Shown here: in pieces, positions 28,726-36,581 of the stretch
How positions within the stretch are numbered: position 1 is the stretch's first letter
How the letters are laid out: each line of letters starts with the position of its first letter
NCBI GenBank assembly: GCA_963796915.1
Contig: CAWCNI010000004.1
Coordinates: 2,480,001-2,544,000 of the forward strand
Length of the DNA stretch: 64,000 bases
Reading direction: 5' to 3'
Source of the DNA: JAENWD01 sp963796915
Lineage (GTDB): Bacteria; Acidobacteriota; Vicinamibacteria; Vicinamibacterales; JAENWD01
Notes under the pieces: model-generated
What the model was told of the DNA's origin: nothing
What the model saw: only the letters and a program-made list of their open reading frames with translations
The model's database searches: none
Program-made: the position numbers and the translations under genes

Positions 28726-28776
28726 TTCTTCATTCTTCATTCTTCATTCTTCATTTTTCATTTTTCATTCTTCATT
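28726..28776. repeat. TTCATTC-type simple repeat
   Basis: About 50 nt of TTCATTCTTCATT repeats, the pyrimidine-rich counterpart of the block at 3999-4179. It is the 3' end of the minus-strand ankyrin gene: the repeat contributes the final codons MKNEK and the TGA stop at 28758-28760. The position between convergent genes matches the first copy. Confidence 0.85.
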
Positions 28777-30032
28777 GTCTGCCGCAGCAGAGCGAGCGCT
28801 TCCGCCTGGCGAAAATGCTCCGCCCACCCCATCGCGTCGCCGTCGTGCTTGCTGTCGTGGATGCGCGGATCGCCGCCGGCATCGAGCAGCCGGCGGATGA
28901 CGCCGGCGTGGCCGAACGCCGCGGCCATGTGGAGCGGAGTGACGGCTGCGTCCCAGTGATTCCACCGCTGGTTTGGGTCTGCGCCGTGAGCCAGCAGCCA
29001 GTTCACTGCCTTCAGGTCTCCGCGCTTGGCCATCAGGTGCAGTGCCCCACCGTGCAGTGACGGCACGTCATCACTGGGCGTCGCGAGAAATCTCTCCGCG
29101 GCCACCCAGTCACCGACGGCGACTGCCGACAGCAGGTCTCCCCGCCCGCCGTGCGCGACCAGCATCTCCATGATCGAGCCGTCGACGCCAGGCGCGGTCG
29201 CGTAGGCCACAGCCGGATAGCCGGATCCATCAACCGCCAGCGGATCGGCGCCGAGATCGAGCAGGAGCGATGTCATCGCCAGGAGGTTCTTGAGGACCGC
29301 GAAATGGAGCGGGAGGCGAAAGTCCTCGTTGCGGCTCTGACGTTGTTGCAGCGTCTCCGGCTGCGCTGCCACGATCGCGCGCACCTCCGCTGGCATCTCC
29401 GTCGCGATCGCCGAGAAGATGTGATGCCGGGCGCCGCGCCGCACCAGCAACGCGGCCACCTCGTGATGACACACGTCAAAGCACGTCGCCCAGCCGATCA
29501 CGTCGTACATGTGATCGTCGCCGTGGCCGACGACGTCGGCGCCGTGATCGGCCAGCCAGGTGACGACCTGCAGATGACCCGCGGCGGCCGCCCAGTGGAT
29601 GGGACACGTCTCGTCGCCGCGCTCGCGCGTGTTGACGTCGAGGCCGCGCGTGACGAGCAGGTCCACTGCCGCGAGGCGTCCCGCGAACGCGGCGTGGTGC
29701 AGCAGCGTCCACTCGTAGGGCCGGTCACGCAGCTGCAGCTTGTCCGGGTGTGCGTCGAGCAGCGCCGTCAGCGTGGTCACGTCGCCGTCTTTGGCCGCCT
29801 GCACGAGGCGGCCGTCGAGCCCGATGCCGTCGACGTGGGCCTTGAGCGCACGCCAGCTGGCAAAGCCGTATTCCTTCGCGATCGCGAACTGCGCCTCGGC
29901 GAGCGCTGCACCCGGCGTCGTCAGGCGCATGAGGGCGAGCCGACGCTTCGCTTCCTTGCGAAGCCATTCGAGACTGGGCGATTCGGGGAGCACACGCGGC
30001 GCGGGCGCGCCACCGGGAACGGGGTCGGACAT
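28758..30032 (-). CDS. Ankyrin-repeat protein
   Basis: 424 residues. The N-terminal region PSLEWLRKEAKRRLALMR and EYGFASWRALKAHVDGIG is a helical module often placed before ankyrin repeats in Acidobacteriota. About seven to eight ankyrin-like repeats follow (EWTLLHHAAFAGRLAAVDLL, PIHWAAAAGHLQVVTWLADH, PLHMAAAFGHAGVIRRLLDA). No signal peptide, so cytoplasmic protein-protein interaction is likely. The final MKNEK comes from the simple repeat, so the natural C-terminus may have been rewritten by repeat growth. Confidence 0.88.
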   Translation of the reverse strand: MSDPVPGGAPAPRVLPESPSLEWLRKEAKRRLALMRLTTPGAALAEAQFAIAKEYGFASWRALKAHVDGIGLDGRLVQAAKDGDVTTLTALLDAHPDKLQLRDRPYEWTLLHHAAFAGRLAAVDLLVTRGLDVNTRERGDETCPIHWAAAAGHLQVVTWLADHGADVVGHGDDHMYDVIGWATCFDVCHHEVAALLVRRGARHHIFSAIATEMPAEVRAIVAAQPETLQQRQSRNEDFRLPLHFAVLKNLLAMTSLLLDLGADPLAVDGSGYPAVAYATAPGVDGSIMEMLVAHGGRGDLLSAVAVGDWVAAERFLATPSDDVPSLHGGALHLMAKRGDLKAVNWLLAHGADPNQRWNHWDAAVTPLHMAAAFGHAGVIRRLLDAGGDPRIHDSKHDGDAMGWAEHFRQAEALALLRQTMKNEK

Positions 30033-30347
30033 CGCACACCTTCCTTCCGTTGAAAGAGCGCGAGCCCTTTCAGGCCGCCCGATGTCCGCAGGCTGGGCGA
30101 GGAACGAAGGCGATGAGCCGTCGTGACGAGGGCAGGTTGAACCCTTTACGCGGACCGTCGGCCGCCCCCGCGGCCATGCGGCGATGCTAGTCCTGTCGCG
30201 GGGGTCGAGGCAAGCGACGCCACAAACATCAAATCACGCGGCGCGGCGCTGTGATACTTTGGCCGGTCACGGATTGGGCGCGGGCGCAGCGGCGCGCGAC
30301 GGCGCGGCCCAGGTGCGCAGGTACCTGGCGCGAGAAGGAGAAGCGGC
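30033..30347. other. Intergenic region, no gene seen
   Basis: 315 nt between the divergent ankyrin and H1-like genes. It should hold both promoters, but no clear -35/-10 pair is visible. The only certain signal is AAGGAGAAG just before the H1-like ATG at 30348. Short frames here have no family match and no start signal. Confidence 0.5.
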
Positions 30348-30791
30348 ATGGCGAACAAGAAGAAGAAGGCACGCAAGCTGAAGTCGCGGATGGCAGACCT
30401 CGCCGAAGAGCTCGGCACCTTTCTGGGCACCAGCGAGCGCAAGGCCAAGGGCTGGATGTCAGAGCACGAGAAGCTCACGAAGAAGCTGACGGCGATCCGC
30501 GATCAGGCCAGCGGCCTGTTGTCGAAGCTGGGCACGGCGGCCAAGGCCGAGGTAAGTAAGGCCAAGGCGGCCAAGGCCGAAGCAGGCAAAGGCAAAGAAG
30601 GCAAGGCAAAGGCGGGCAAGGGCAAGGACGGCAAGGCCAGGGAAGCCAAGGCCAAGACAGGCAAGGCGAAGGCGAGCGACGCGAAGGCAAGCACGCCTGC
30701 GCCTGCCAAAGCGAAGAAGGCGCCGAAACCGCCCGTCGCAAAGCGCGTTGTACCGGCCATCGACGAGGCAGACACGCAAGAGCCGCTCTGA
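30348..30791 (+). CDS. Histone H1-like Lys/Ala-rich protein
   Basis: 147 residues. The N-terminal 60 are weakly structured and basic (MANKKKKARKLKSRMADLAE); the rest is low-complexity Lys/Ala/Gly (KAKAAKAEAGKGKEGKAKAG) ending with an acidic tail IDEADTQEPL. The composition is that of bacterial H1-like DNA-binding proteins, so non-specific nucleoid binding is the most likely role (inference). Shine-Dalgarno AAGGAGAAG precedes the ATG. The repetitive middle part is prone to length variation between strains. Confidence 0.65.
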   Translation: MANKKKKARKLKSRMADLAEELGTFLGTSERKAKGWMSEHEKLTKKLTAIRDQASGLLSKLGTAAKAEVSKAKAAKAEAGKGKEGKAKAGKGKDGKAREAKAKTGKAKASDAKASTPAPAKAKKAPKPPVAKRVVPAIDEADTQEPL

Positions 30792-30928
30792 TTCGATTTG
30801 CCGCGGCGATAGTTTCGACAGCCACTCTTCAACTCGCATTGCCCAGCCTGACGGCGACGTCGCGTCGCCGTCACCACTCGCGCAACCCGGCCAATTGACG
30901 GCGGTCCGTCGCGCCCGCCACGGCGGGC

Positions 30929-30964
30929 TTGACATGTGACCTTTTAGTCACCTATTATCGCCCC
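30929..30964 (+). promoter_or_regulatory. Promoter and operator of the ArsR-AHSA1 operon
   Basis: TTGACA at 30929-30934 and TATTAT at 30953-30958 give a near-perfect sigma-70 promoter with an 18-nt spacer. The spacer contains the palindrome GTGAC (30936-30940), six bases, GTCAC (30947-30951). The GTG start of the ArsR gene lies 7 nt after the -10, so transcription would start at the codon and the message would be leaderless. The palindrome within the promoter is placed as an autorepression operator. Confidence 0.75.
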
Positions 30965-31285
30965 GTGCACGACGATGACCGGGTGTTCAAGGCGCTGGCG
31001 GATCGGACACGACGGTCGTTGCTGGACAGGCTGTTCGAGGAAGACGGACGGACGCTGGGACAACTGGAAGCGCAACTCGACATGACCCGCTTCGGCGTCA
31101 TGAAGCACCTGCGCATCCTCGAAGCGGCAGGCCTCATCGTCACGCGCAAGTCAGGGAGAGAAAAGCTGCACTTCCTGAATCCGGTGCCCATCCGTCTCGT
31201 GCACGACCGCTGGATTGGCAAATACAGGGCGCGGCCGGTGACCGCGCTCGCAGAGCTCAAGCACGAACTGGAGAAATCGAAATGA
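30965..31285 (+). CDS. ArsR-family transcriptional regulator
   Basis: 106 residues from the GTG at 30965. Winged-helix with FKALADRTRRSLLDRLFEE and the recognition helix RFGVMKHLRILEAAGLI. The usual metal-binding Cys residues of ArsR/SmtB proteins are missing, so it belongs to the non-metal branch that is often paired with AHSA1 proteins. Its TGA overlaps the next ATG (ATGA), so the two are translationally coupled. Likely autoregulated from the palindrome in its own promoter. Confidence 0.88.
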   Translation: MHDDDRVFKALADRTRRSLLDRLFEEDGRTLGQLEAQLDMTRFGVMKHLRILEAAGLIVTRKSGREKLHFLNPVPIRLVHDRWIGKYRARPVTALAELKHELEKSK

Positions 31286-31782
31286 CGACTGCAACCGAGC
31301 ACGCCACCACGACCGTTCACGTCTACCGCGTCTACATCAAGGCGACGCCGCAGGCGATATGGAATGCGATCACGCAAAAGGAATGGGCCGAAAAATACGG
31401 ATACGCGTGCCCCATCGAATTCGACCTCCGACCAGGTGGCGCGTTTCGCGGCCTGGCCAGCGAACCGATGAGAGCGCACGGCGTTCCCGACGTCATCCTG
31501 ACCGGCGAAGTCATCGAAGCAAACCCGCCACACAAGCTCGTGCAAACGTGGCACCCGCTCTGGGACCCGGCCAGCGCCGCGGAGCGGCCCACCCGGTTGA
31601 CCTACGAGATCGAAGAAGGCAAAGGCGGCGTGACGACGCTGACGGTGACGCATGACGTGGCGGGCGCGCCGCTGACTGGTGCGATGGTCACCGGACAGGT
31701 CCCCAATGCCGGCGGTGGCTGGGCTTTCGTCCTCAGCGACCTCAAGACCCTGCTCGAGACCGGCACCTCAATGGCCGGCTGA
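31282..31782 (+). CDS. SRPBCC (AHSA1) domain protein
   Basis: 166 residues, a complete START-like hydrophobic-pocket domain of the AHSA1 type: VYIKATPQAIWNAITQKEW at the start, then DLRPGGAFRG, LTGEVIEANPPHKLVQTWHP and a C-terminal helix GGWAFVLSDLKTLLETG. Such proteins bind small hydrophobic ligands. They are commonly encoded with ArsR-like repressors; the ligand may be what relieves repression (inference). Confidence 0.88.
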   Translation: MTTATEHATTTVHVYRVYIKATPQAIWNAITQKEWAEKYGYACPIEFDLRPGGAFRGLASEPMRAHGVPDVILTGEVIEANPPHKLVQTWHPLWDPASAAERPTRLTYEIEEGKGGVTTLTVTHDVAGAPLTGAMVTGQVPNAGGGWAFVLSDLKTLLETGTSMAG

Positions 31783-31793
31783 CCGCAACCGGG

Positions 31794-31825
31794 ACGGAGG
31801 CCCCGCGCCAGCGGGGTCTCCGTTT
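31794..31825 (+). terminator. Intrinsic terminator after the ArsR-AHSA1 operon
   Basis: ACGGAGGCCCCGC (31794-31806), loop GCCA, then GCGGGGTCTCCGT (31811-31823) make a 13-bp stem with a single G-T pair, followed by a short T-run. It begins 12 nt after the AHSA1 stop and before the ligase promoter. Confidence 0.7.
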
Positions 31826-31872
31826 CGCCTCACTCGACGACGCACGACGCCGCGGTATGATTTCGGTTCGCC

Positions 31873-32967
31873 ATGTCGACCGACGTCTTCCCCATTCAGC
31901 CACCGATCGAGCCCATGCTCGCCAAGGTCTCCGACGGCCTCCCGTCGGCCGAAGGATTTCTCTACGAGCCGAAATGGGACGGGTTTCGCGCCATCGTGTT
32001 TCGCGGCGCGAACGACGTCTACATGCAGAGCCGGGACCTGAAGCCGCTCGATCGCTACTTCCCCGAGCTTCACGCGGCGTTGCTGACCGGCTTGCCCCCA
32101 GGGTGCGTGCTCGATGGCGAGATCGTCATCGCCTCGCCGCACGGCCTCGACTTCGACGCGCTCCAGATGCGCCTGCATCCGGCAGCCTCCCGCGTCGCCA
32201 AGCTGGCCAGCTCGACGCCATCAGCGTTCGTGGCTTTCGACCTGCTGGCCGTTGGCGGCGACGACGTCCGTGCGCTCGCGCAGCAGGAGCGGCGCGCGAA
32301 GCTCGAGGCGCTCCTCGACGCCGTTGGCCCGCCGCTCTACCTGACGCCGATGACACGCGACGTGAAGATCGCGGCGGACTGGCTCGAGCGGTTCGAGGGC
32401 GCCGGACTCGACGGCGTGATGGCCAAGCCCGCAGCGGCGTCCTATCAGCCGGGCAAGCGCGCGATGTTCAAGATCAAGCACGCCCGCACCGCCGACTGCG
32501 TGGTCGCAGGCTTCCGCTGGCACAAGAACGGCTGGAACACGCTGATCGGATCGCTCCTCCTCGGCCTGTATGACGACGATGGCCGCCTTCATCACGTGGG
32601 CGTGACGTCGTCGTTCACGACGGCGACGCGCAAAGCGCTGGCCGAGGAGCTCGCCCCGTTGCGCGAGCGCGCGCTCGACGAGCACCCGTGGCGTGAGTGG
32701 GCCAGGGCCACCGGCGACGGCACGCGCATGCCCGGCGGACAGAGCCGCTGGAGCACCGGCAAGGACCTGTCGTGGGAGCCGATCCGCGTGGAGCGTGTCT
32801 GCGAGGTCAAGTACGACCACATGCAGGGGCCCCGCTTCAGGCATGCGGCGATTTTTTCGCGCTGGCGCGCCGACAAGCGTCCCGAGGACTGCCGCTACGA
32901 TCAGCTCGAGGTCACGACTCCTTACGAGCTCGAGAAGGTCTTCGGCGCGGCACATCCGACTCGCTGA
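31873..32967 (+). CDS. ATP-dependent DNA ligase, LigC-type
   Basis: 364 residues. Motif I reads YEPKWDGFRA, with Lys34 as the adenylated residue; then VLDGEIVI (motif III), FDLLAV, DGVMAKP (motif IV), FKIKHARTADCVV (motif V region) and an OB-fold C-terminal domain with VCEVKYDHMQGPRFRHAAIF. The length and layout match the minimal LigC ligases that work with LigD-type polymerases in non-homologous end joining or repair; no Ku gene is seen in this window. Its 3' end overlaps the oppositely oriented polymerase-domain gene by 56 nt. Confidence 0.92.
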   Translation: MSTDVFPIQPPIEPMLAKVSDGLPSAEGFLYEPKWDGFRAIVFRGANDVYMQSRDLKPLDRYFPELHAALLTGLPPGCVLDGEIVIASPHGLDFDALQMRLHPAASRVAKLASSTPSAFVAFDLLAVGGDDVRALAQQERRAKLEALLDAVGPPLYLTPMTRDVKIAADWLERFEGAGLDGVMAKPAAASYQPGKRAMFKIKHARTADCVVAGFRWHKNGWNTLIGSLLLGLYDDDGRLHHVGVTSSFTTATRKALAEELAPLRERALDEHPWREWARATGDGTRMPGGQSRWSTGKDLSWEPIRVERVCEVKYDHMQGPRFRHAAIFSRWRADKRPEDCRYDQLEVTTPYELEKVFGAAHPTR

Positions 32968-34225
32968 CCCCGCTCCAGTCGTTCACGTCGTCGTCGGGAT
33001 CGAGCGGCTCCTGGGCCGGCCGACTCTCAGCGGGCACGTGTTCCAGGTTGACGCGGATGCGCGTCCACGTCCTGAAACGTCCGCGCATCGCGTCCACCAG
33101 CACGTCGGAAGGTTCCAGGCGCGATGCGGCATCGGGATGGCGAGACTTCCACCGCTCCAGCCCCGCCAGCGCGTCGGCCTTCTCGCGGGCGCGTGCGATC
33201 TCGATCAGCGGTTTGGTCGGCACCCTGCGTCGCGAGGGTGCCACCCGCGGCGCTTCGTCGGGCTGCTTTCGATAATGCGGCGGCCACGGCGCGTCGCCGA
33301 GGCCCTCCTTTGCCTGGCGTGCCGACAGCTCCAGCAGCGGCTCGAGGCTTCCCGCGTGGCTGTTCATCGCCGCATGCGGATCGCCGCGGCTGGCAAACCT
33401 GCCCGGCATCGACGCCAGCGTGAATTCCGCGGGGTCACACTGGTCGATCTCCTCCCACGCGAGCGGCGCCGACACTCTGGCATCGGCCGTGGGCCGCACC
33501 GAGTAGGCGCCGGCCACCGTGCGATCCTTCGCGTTCTGGTTGTAGTCGAGGAAGACGCCGTGCCGCTCTTCCTTCCACCACTTGCTGGTCGCCTCTGACG
33601 GCGCACGCCGCTCCACTTCGCGGGCAAGGGCCAGGGCCGCGCGCCGCACCTGGTCGAAGTTCCAGCTGCGCTCGATCCTGACGTAGATGTGCATGCCACG
33701 CGAGCCGGACGTCTTGGGCCAGCCGACCAGGCCGAAATCGCCGAGAGTGGCATGGACGACATGCGCCACCGCGCGGATCTGGGACCACGTCACGCCGGCG
33801 ACCGGATCGAGATCCACGCGCAGCTCGTCGGGGTGATCGAGGTCGTCCGCGCGTACCGGGTGCGGGTGCAGCTCGAGACACGCCAGGTTGGCCATCCACA
33901 CGAGGGCCGCGGCATCGCGGGGGACGACTTCCTCGGCGGTCCGCCCCGACGGAAACTTCAGCGAGACGACCTCGATCCACGGTGGCCGCGATTCGGGCGC
34001 GCGCTTCTGGAAAAAGAACTCGCCGCCGACGCCATTGGGGTGGCGGACGAGCACGTTCGGCCGATCGCCTGAGCCCTGCAGCGCGCCTGGCGCGACCGAC
34101 AGGTAGTAGCGCGCGAGGTCGAGCTTGGTGAAGCCGGCCTCCGGGAAGAGCACCTTTGCCGGGTTCGTGACAGTCACGACGCGGCCCGCGACTGCTATGG
34201 TCTCGCTGCCAGTGTCCCGTGCCAT
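32912..34225 (-). CDS. LigD-type polymerase-domain (PrimPol) protein
   Basis: 437 residues. A stand-alone LigD polymerase domain occupies about 15-300: PAKVLFPEAGFTKLDLARYY, the metal-binding Asp138 and Asp140 in RVDLDP, and SGSRGMHIYV with the nucleotide-binding His. The extra C-terminal 130 residues have no recognised domain (VDAMRGRFRTWTRIRVNLEH) and end Arg-rich. This family fills and extends DNA ends for end joining. It lies tail to tail with the LigC gene and shares 56 bp of coding sequence. Its start is 24 nt after the stop of the upstream GT87 gene on the same strand, so it may be expressed from that operon. Confidence 0.92.
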   Translation of the reverse strand: MARDTGSETIAVAGRVVTVTNPAKVLFPEAGFTKLDLARYYLSVAPGALQGSGDRPNVLVRHPNGVGGEFFFQKRAPESRPPWIEVVSLKFPSGRTAEEVVPRDAAALVWMANLACLELHPHPVRADDLDHPDELRVDLDPVAGVTWSQIRAVAHVVHATLGDFGLVGWPKTSGSRGMHIYVRIERSWNFDQVRRAALALAREVERRAPSEATSKWWKEERHGVFLDYNQNAKDRTVAGAYSVRPTADARVSAPLAWEEIDQCDPAEFTLASMPGRFASRGDPHAAMNSHAGSLEPLLELSARQAKEGLGDAPWPPHYRKQPDEAPRVAPSRRRVPTKPLIEIARAREKADALAGLERWKSRHPDAASRLEPSDVLVDAMRGRFRTWTRIRVNLEHVPAESRPAQEPLDPDDDVNDWSGVSESDVPRRRPSRARKES

Positions 34226-34249
34226 GCCCTGACTATAGCGAACCAGCCG

Positions 34250-35386
34250 CTACGCGAGGCCCCGCAGGCGCAGCCTGGCGAGCAGCAGCATCATGAGCAC
34301 GGCGCTGACGCTGACAAACGAGAGCTCCATGAAGCGCCCGTAGAGCTCGCGGCCGAGGACGTCGTAGATCGTCAGGCCCAGCACCGCCAGCGTGACCACT
34401 GTGACGACGCGCCAGGGCCAGGTGACATCGAGGCTGCGGTCCACGAGGCACGCGACAGCCGGCGTGCCCAGCAGCAGCACGTAGTCCCAGCCCTGCGGAG
34501 ACAGGAGCGGAATCAGCATCATCAGGCTGGCAACCTCGACGTACTCGGGTCCGCGGACGCGTCCGCGGCGCAGGAACATCGCGCCGACAACTGCGAGCAG
34601 CACGACGCCGGTCGTCACTGCCAGCACCGTCGCCGCCGGGCCCGTGCCGAGCCACTTTCCCCACATGCTCGCCAGGGAGATGCTGTCGTTGCCGACGAGA
34701 GTGGACGCCGTCGAGCCGGTGACAGTCCGATACCACCCCGCCAGCAACTCCAGGTTACCTGTCCAGCCGTAGACCAGCGCTGGCAGCAACAACCCGACGG
34801 CGACGACGGCGCCAGCGGCGATCGCCGGGCCCAGTCCGCAGGCCGCCAGAATCCACGGCAGCAGGATGATCGCGTACGGCTTGACGAACACGGCTACGCC
34901 GGCAAGAAGTCCTGCGGTGTAGGGTCGCCCGCGCAACGCAGCCACCATCGCCGCCACGATCACCACGCCCTGCAGGATGTTGGTCTGGCCCAGCGTGAGC
35001 TCGTGGCCGTAGAACTTGGCCATCACGACGATCGTCGCGACGGCGAGCGCAGCCATTGGCAACCGGCGATCCGGAAGGGCGACGATCGTCAGGCGGATGT
35101 ACAGAACGAGCAGGCCGATCGACAGCGCGAACCACACGGCCCTTGCCGTCTCGAGCCCGAGCATCGCAAACGGCGCCATCGCCATGGCGAAGGCCGGCAT
35201 GTACTTGAACTTGTAGTGCCCGTCGTCTTCGCGATAGAGCGGCTCACCTGCGAGCGCACGCGCCGCGGCGACACGATACACGCCGAAGTCAACCATCCCG
35301 CCGCGATGGATCCGTCCCTTGTAGACGAGCGTGCCCGCGACAACCAGCGCGAGCAGCCAGAGCACCAGACGGAAGCGGGCGGGCAC
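34250..35386 (-). CDS. GT87 (DUF2029) integral membrane glycosyltransferase
   Basis: 378 residues, about ten membrane helices. The family signature is near the N-terminus: DFGVYRVAAARALAGEPLYR with the catalytic-region Asp, then YKFKYMPAFAMAMAPFA; later FVKPYAIILLPWILA and LSPQGWDYVLLLGTPA. GT87 proteins are polyprenyl-phosphate-dependent mannosyl/arabinosyl-type transferases working on the outer membrane face. It is 50 nt downstream of a very similar gene, indicating tandem duplication. Confidence 0.88.
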   Translation of the reverse strand: MPARFRLVLWLLALVVAGTLVYKGRIHRGGMVDFGVYRVAAARALAGEPLYREDDGHYKFKYMPAFAMAMAPFAMLGLETARAVWFALSIGLLVLYIRLTIVALPDRRLPMAALAVATIVVMAKFYGHELTLGQTNILQGVVIVAAMVAALRGRPYTAGLLAGVAVFVKPYAIILLPWILAACGLGPAIAAGAVVAVGLLLPALVYGWTGNLELLAGWYRTVTGSTASTLVGNDSISLASMWGKWLGTGPAATVLAVTTGVVLLAVVGAMFLRRGRVRGPEYVEVASLMMLIPLLSPQGWDYVLLLGTPAVACLVDRSLDVTWPWRVVTVVTLAVLGLTIYDVLGRELYGRFMELSFVSVSAVLMMLLLARLRLRGLA

Positions 35387-35436
35387 CGCGCGTCAGTATA
35401 TAAGGCGCCCCGCGACGGGCAGAAGGGCCGGGTGCG

Positions 35437-36576
35437 TCACGCGAGCGCCCGCGCCCGGAGATGCAGGAGCGTGGCGGCCAGCGCCATCGCCGCAAGCGTG
35501 ACGATGGACCACGACATCAGACGGGCGTAGAGCGCGCGGCCCAAGAGGTCGAAGATGGTGAGGCACATACACGCGATGGCCACGGCGGCGACGGCCTGCA
35601 CGGCGGGGTTCAGCAGTCGCGCGCGATCGATCAGGAGCACAAGTGCGGGCGTGGCGAGCAGCAGCACGTAGTCCCACCCTTGCGGCGAGATCAGCGGGAC
35701 GAGCAGCAGGACCAGCGCGAATTCGAGATAGGCCGGCGCCGCGGCGCGACGTCGCAGCGCCATGGTCACGCTGGCGAGCCCTGCGGCGGCAGCCACGAAA
35801 ACAAGGGCCAGGTGCGACGCGTCAGGGCCGGCGCCAAGCCAGCGGGCCGTCATTGCGGAGAACGACACGTTCTCTGGGAAGATCAGGTTCGCGCCAGTCG
35901 TCCCCGTCACCGTTCGATACCACTCCGACAGCTCGACGACGTTGCCGTGCCAGCCGTAGACGGCAGCCGGCAGGACGAGTCCCGTCGCGATGACCGCCGA
36001 CGCGAGCGCCACCGGCACGGCCCCTCCCGCAAGCAGCAGCCACGGCAGCAGCACGATCGCGTACGGCTTGATGAAGACGCCCACGCCGACGAGAACGCCG
36101 GCGCGGCGCCACTGGCCACGCTGCGCGGCGACCAGCGCCAGGATCAGGACGGCGCCGAGCAGCGCGTTGCTCTGCCCGAGCATGAGCTCCTTGATCCAGA
36201 ACTTGCCCGTCAGCACGCCGGCGCACCAGAGCAGCGTCCGCGACACCAGCCGACGATCCGGCAGCGCCTTGACCGCCGTGCTGACGAAGAAGCAGAGCAC
36301 CGTCACGGACAAGACGTACCAGCACGCCGTCGCCACTTCGCGAGGCAACACTCCGAACGGCGCCATGGCGAGCGCAAAGGCCGGAAGGTACTTGAACTGG
36401 TAGTGGCCGTCTTCCGGACGGTACAGGGGCTCGGCCGCGAGCGCCCGGACGCTTGCCGTCCGGTAGACCTCGAAGTCGACGAGCGTGTCGCGCTTGATCC
36501 GGATTCCGAGGTAGAGCGCGGCGGCCAGCGCCGCGAGCACAAGCGGCCAGACGAGGCGCCGTGACGCGGCCCCCAC
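35437..36576 (-). CDS. GT87 (DUF2029) integral membrane glycosyltransferase, paralogue
   Basis: 379 residues from a GTG at 36576. Shares with the neighbour VDFEVYRTASVRALAAEPLY, YQFKYLPAFALAMAPFGVLP, FIKPYAIVLLPWLL and LISPQGWDYVLLLATPALVL, and the same helix layout. Probably GT-C-type sugar transferase in the cytoplasmic membrane. Starts 5 nt after the aldo/keto reductase stop, so co-transcribed with it. The two copies have diverged in their mid and C-terminal loops and may use different acceptors. Confidence 0.88.
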   Translation of the reverse strand: MGAASRRLVWPLVLAALAAALYLGIRIKRDTLVDFEVYRTASVRALAAEPLYRPEDGHYQFKYLPAFALAMAPFGVLPREVATACWYVLSVTVLCFFVSTAVKALPDRRLVSRTLLWCAGVLTGKFWIKELMLGQSNALLGAVLILALVAAQRGQWRRAGVLVGVGVFIKPYAIVLLPWLLLAGGAVPVALASAVIATGLVLPAAVYGWHGNVVELSEWYRTVTGTTGANLIFPENVSFSAMTARWLGAGPDASHLALVFVAAAAGLASVTMALRRRAAAPAYLEFALVLLLVPLISPQGWDYVLLLATPALVLLIDRARLLNPAVQAVAAVAIACMCLTIFDLLGRALYARLMSWSIVTLAAMALAATLLHLRARALA

Positions 36577-36581
36577 GACGC

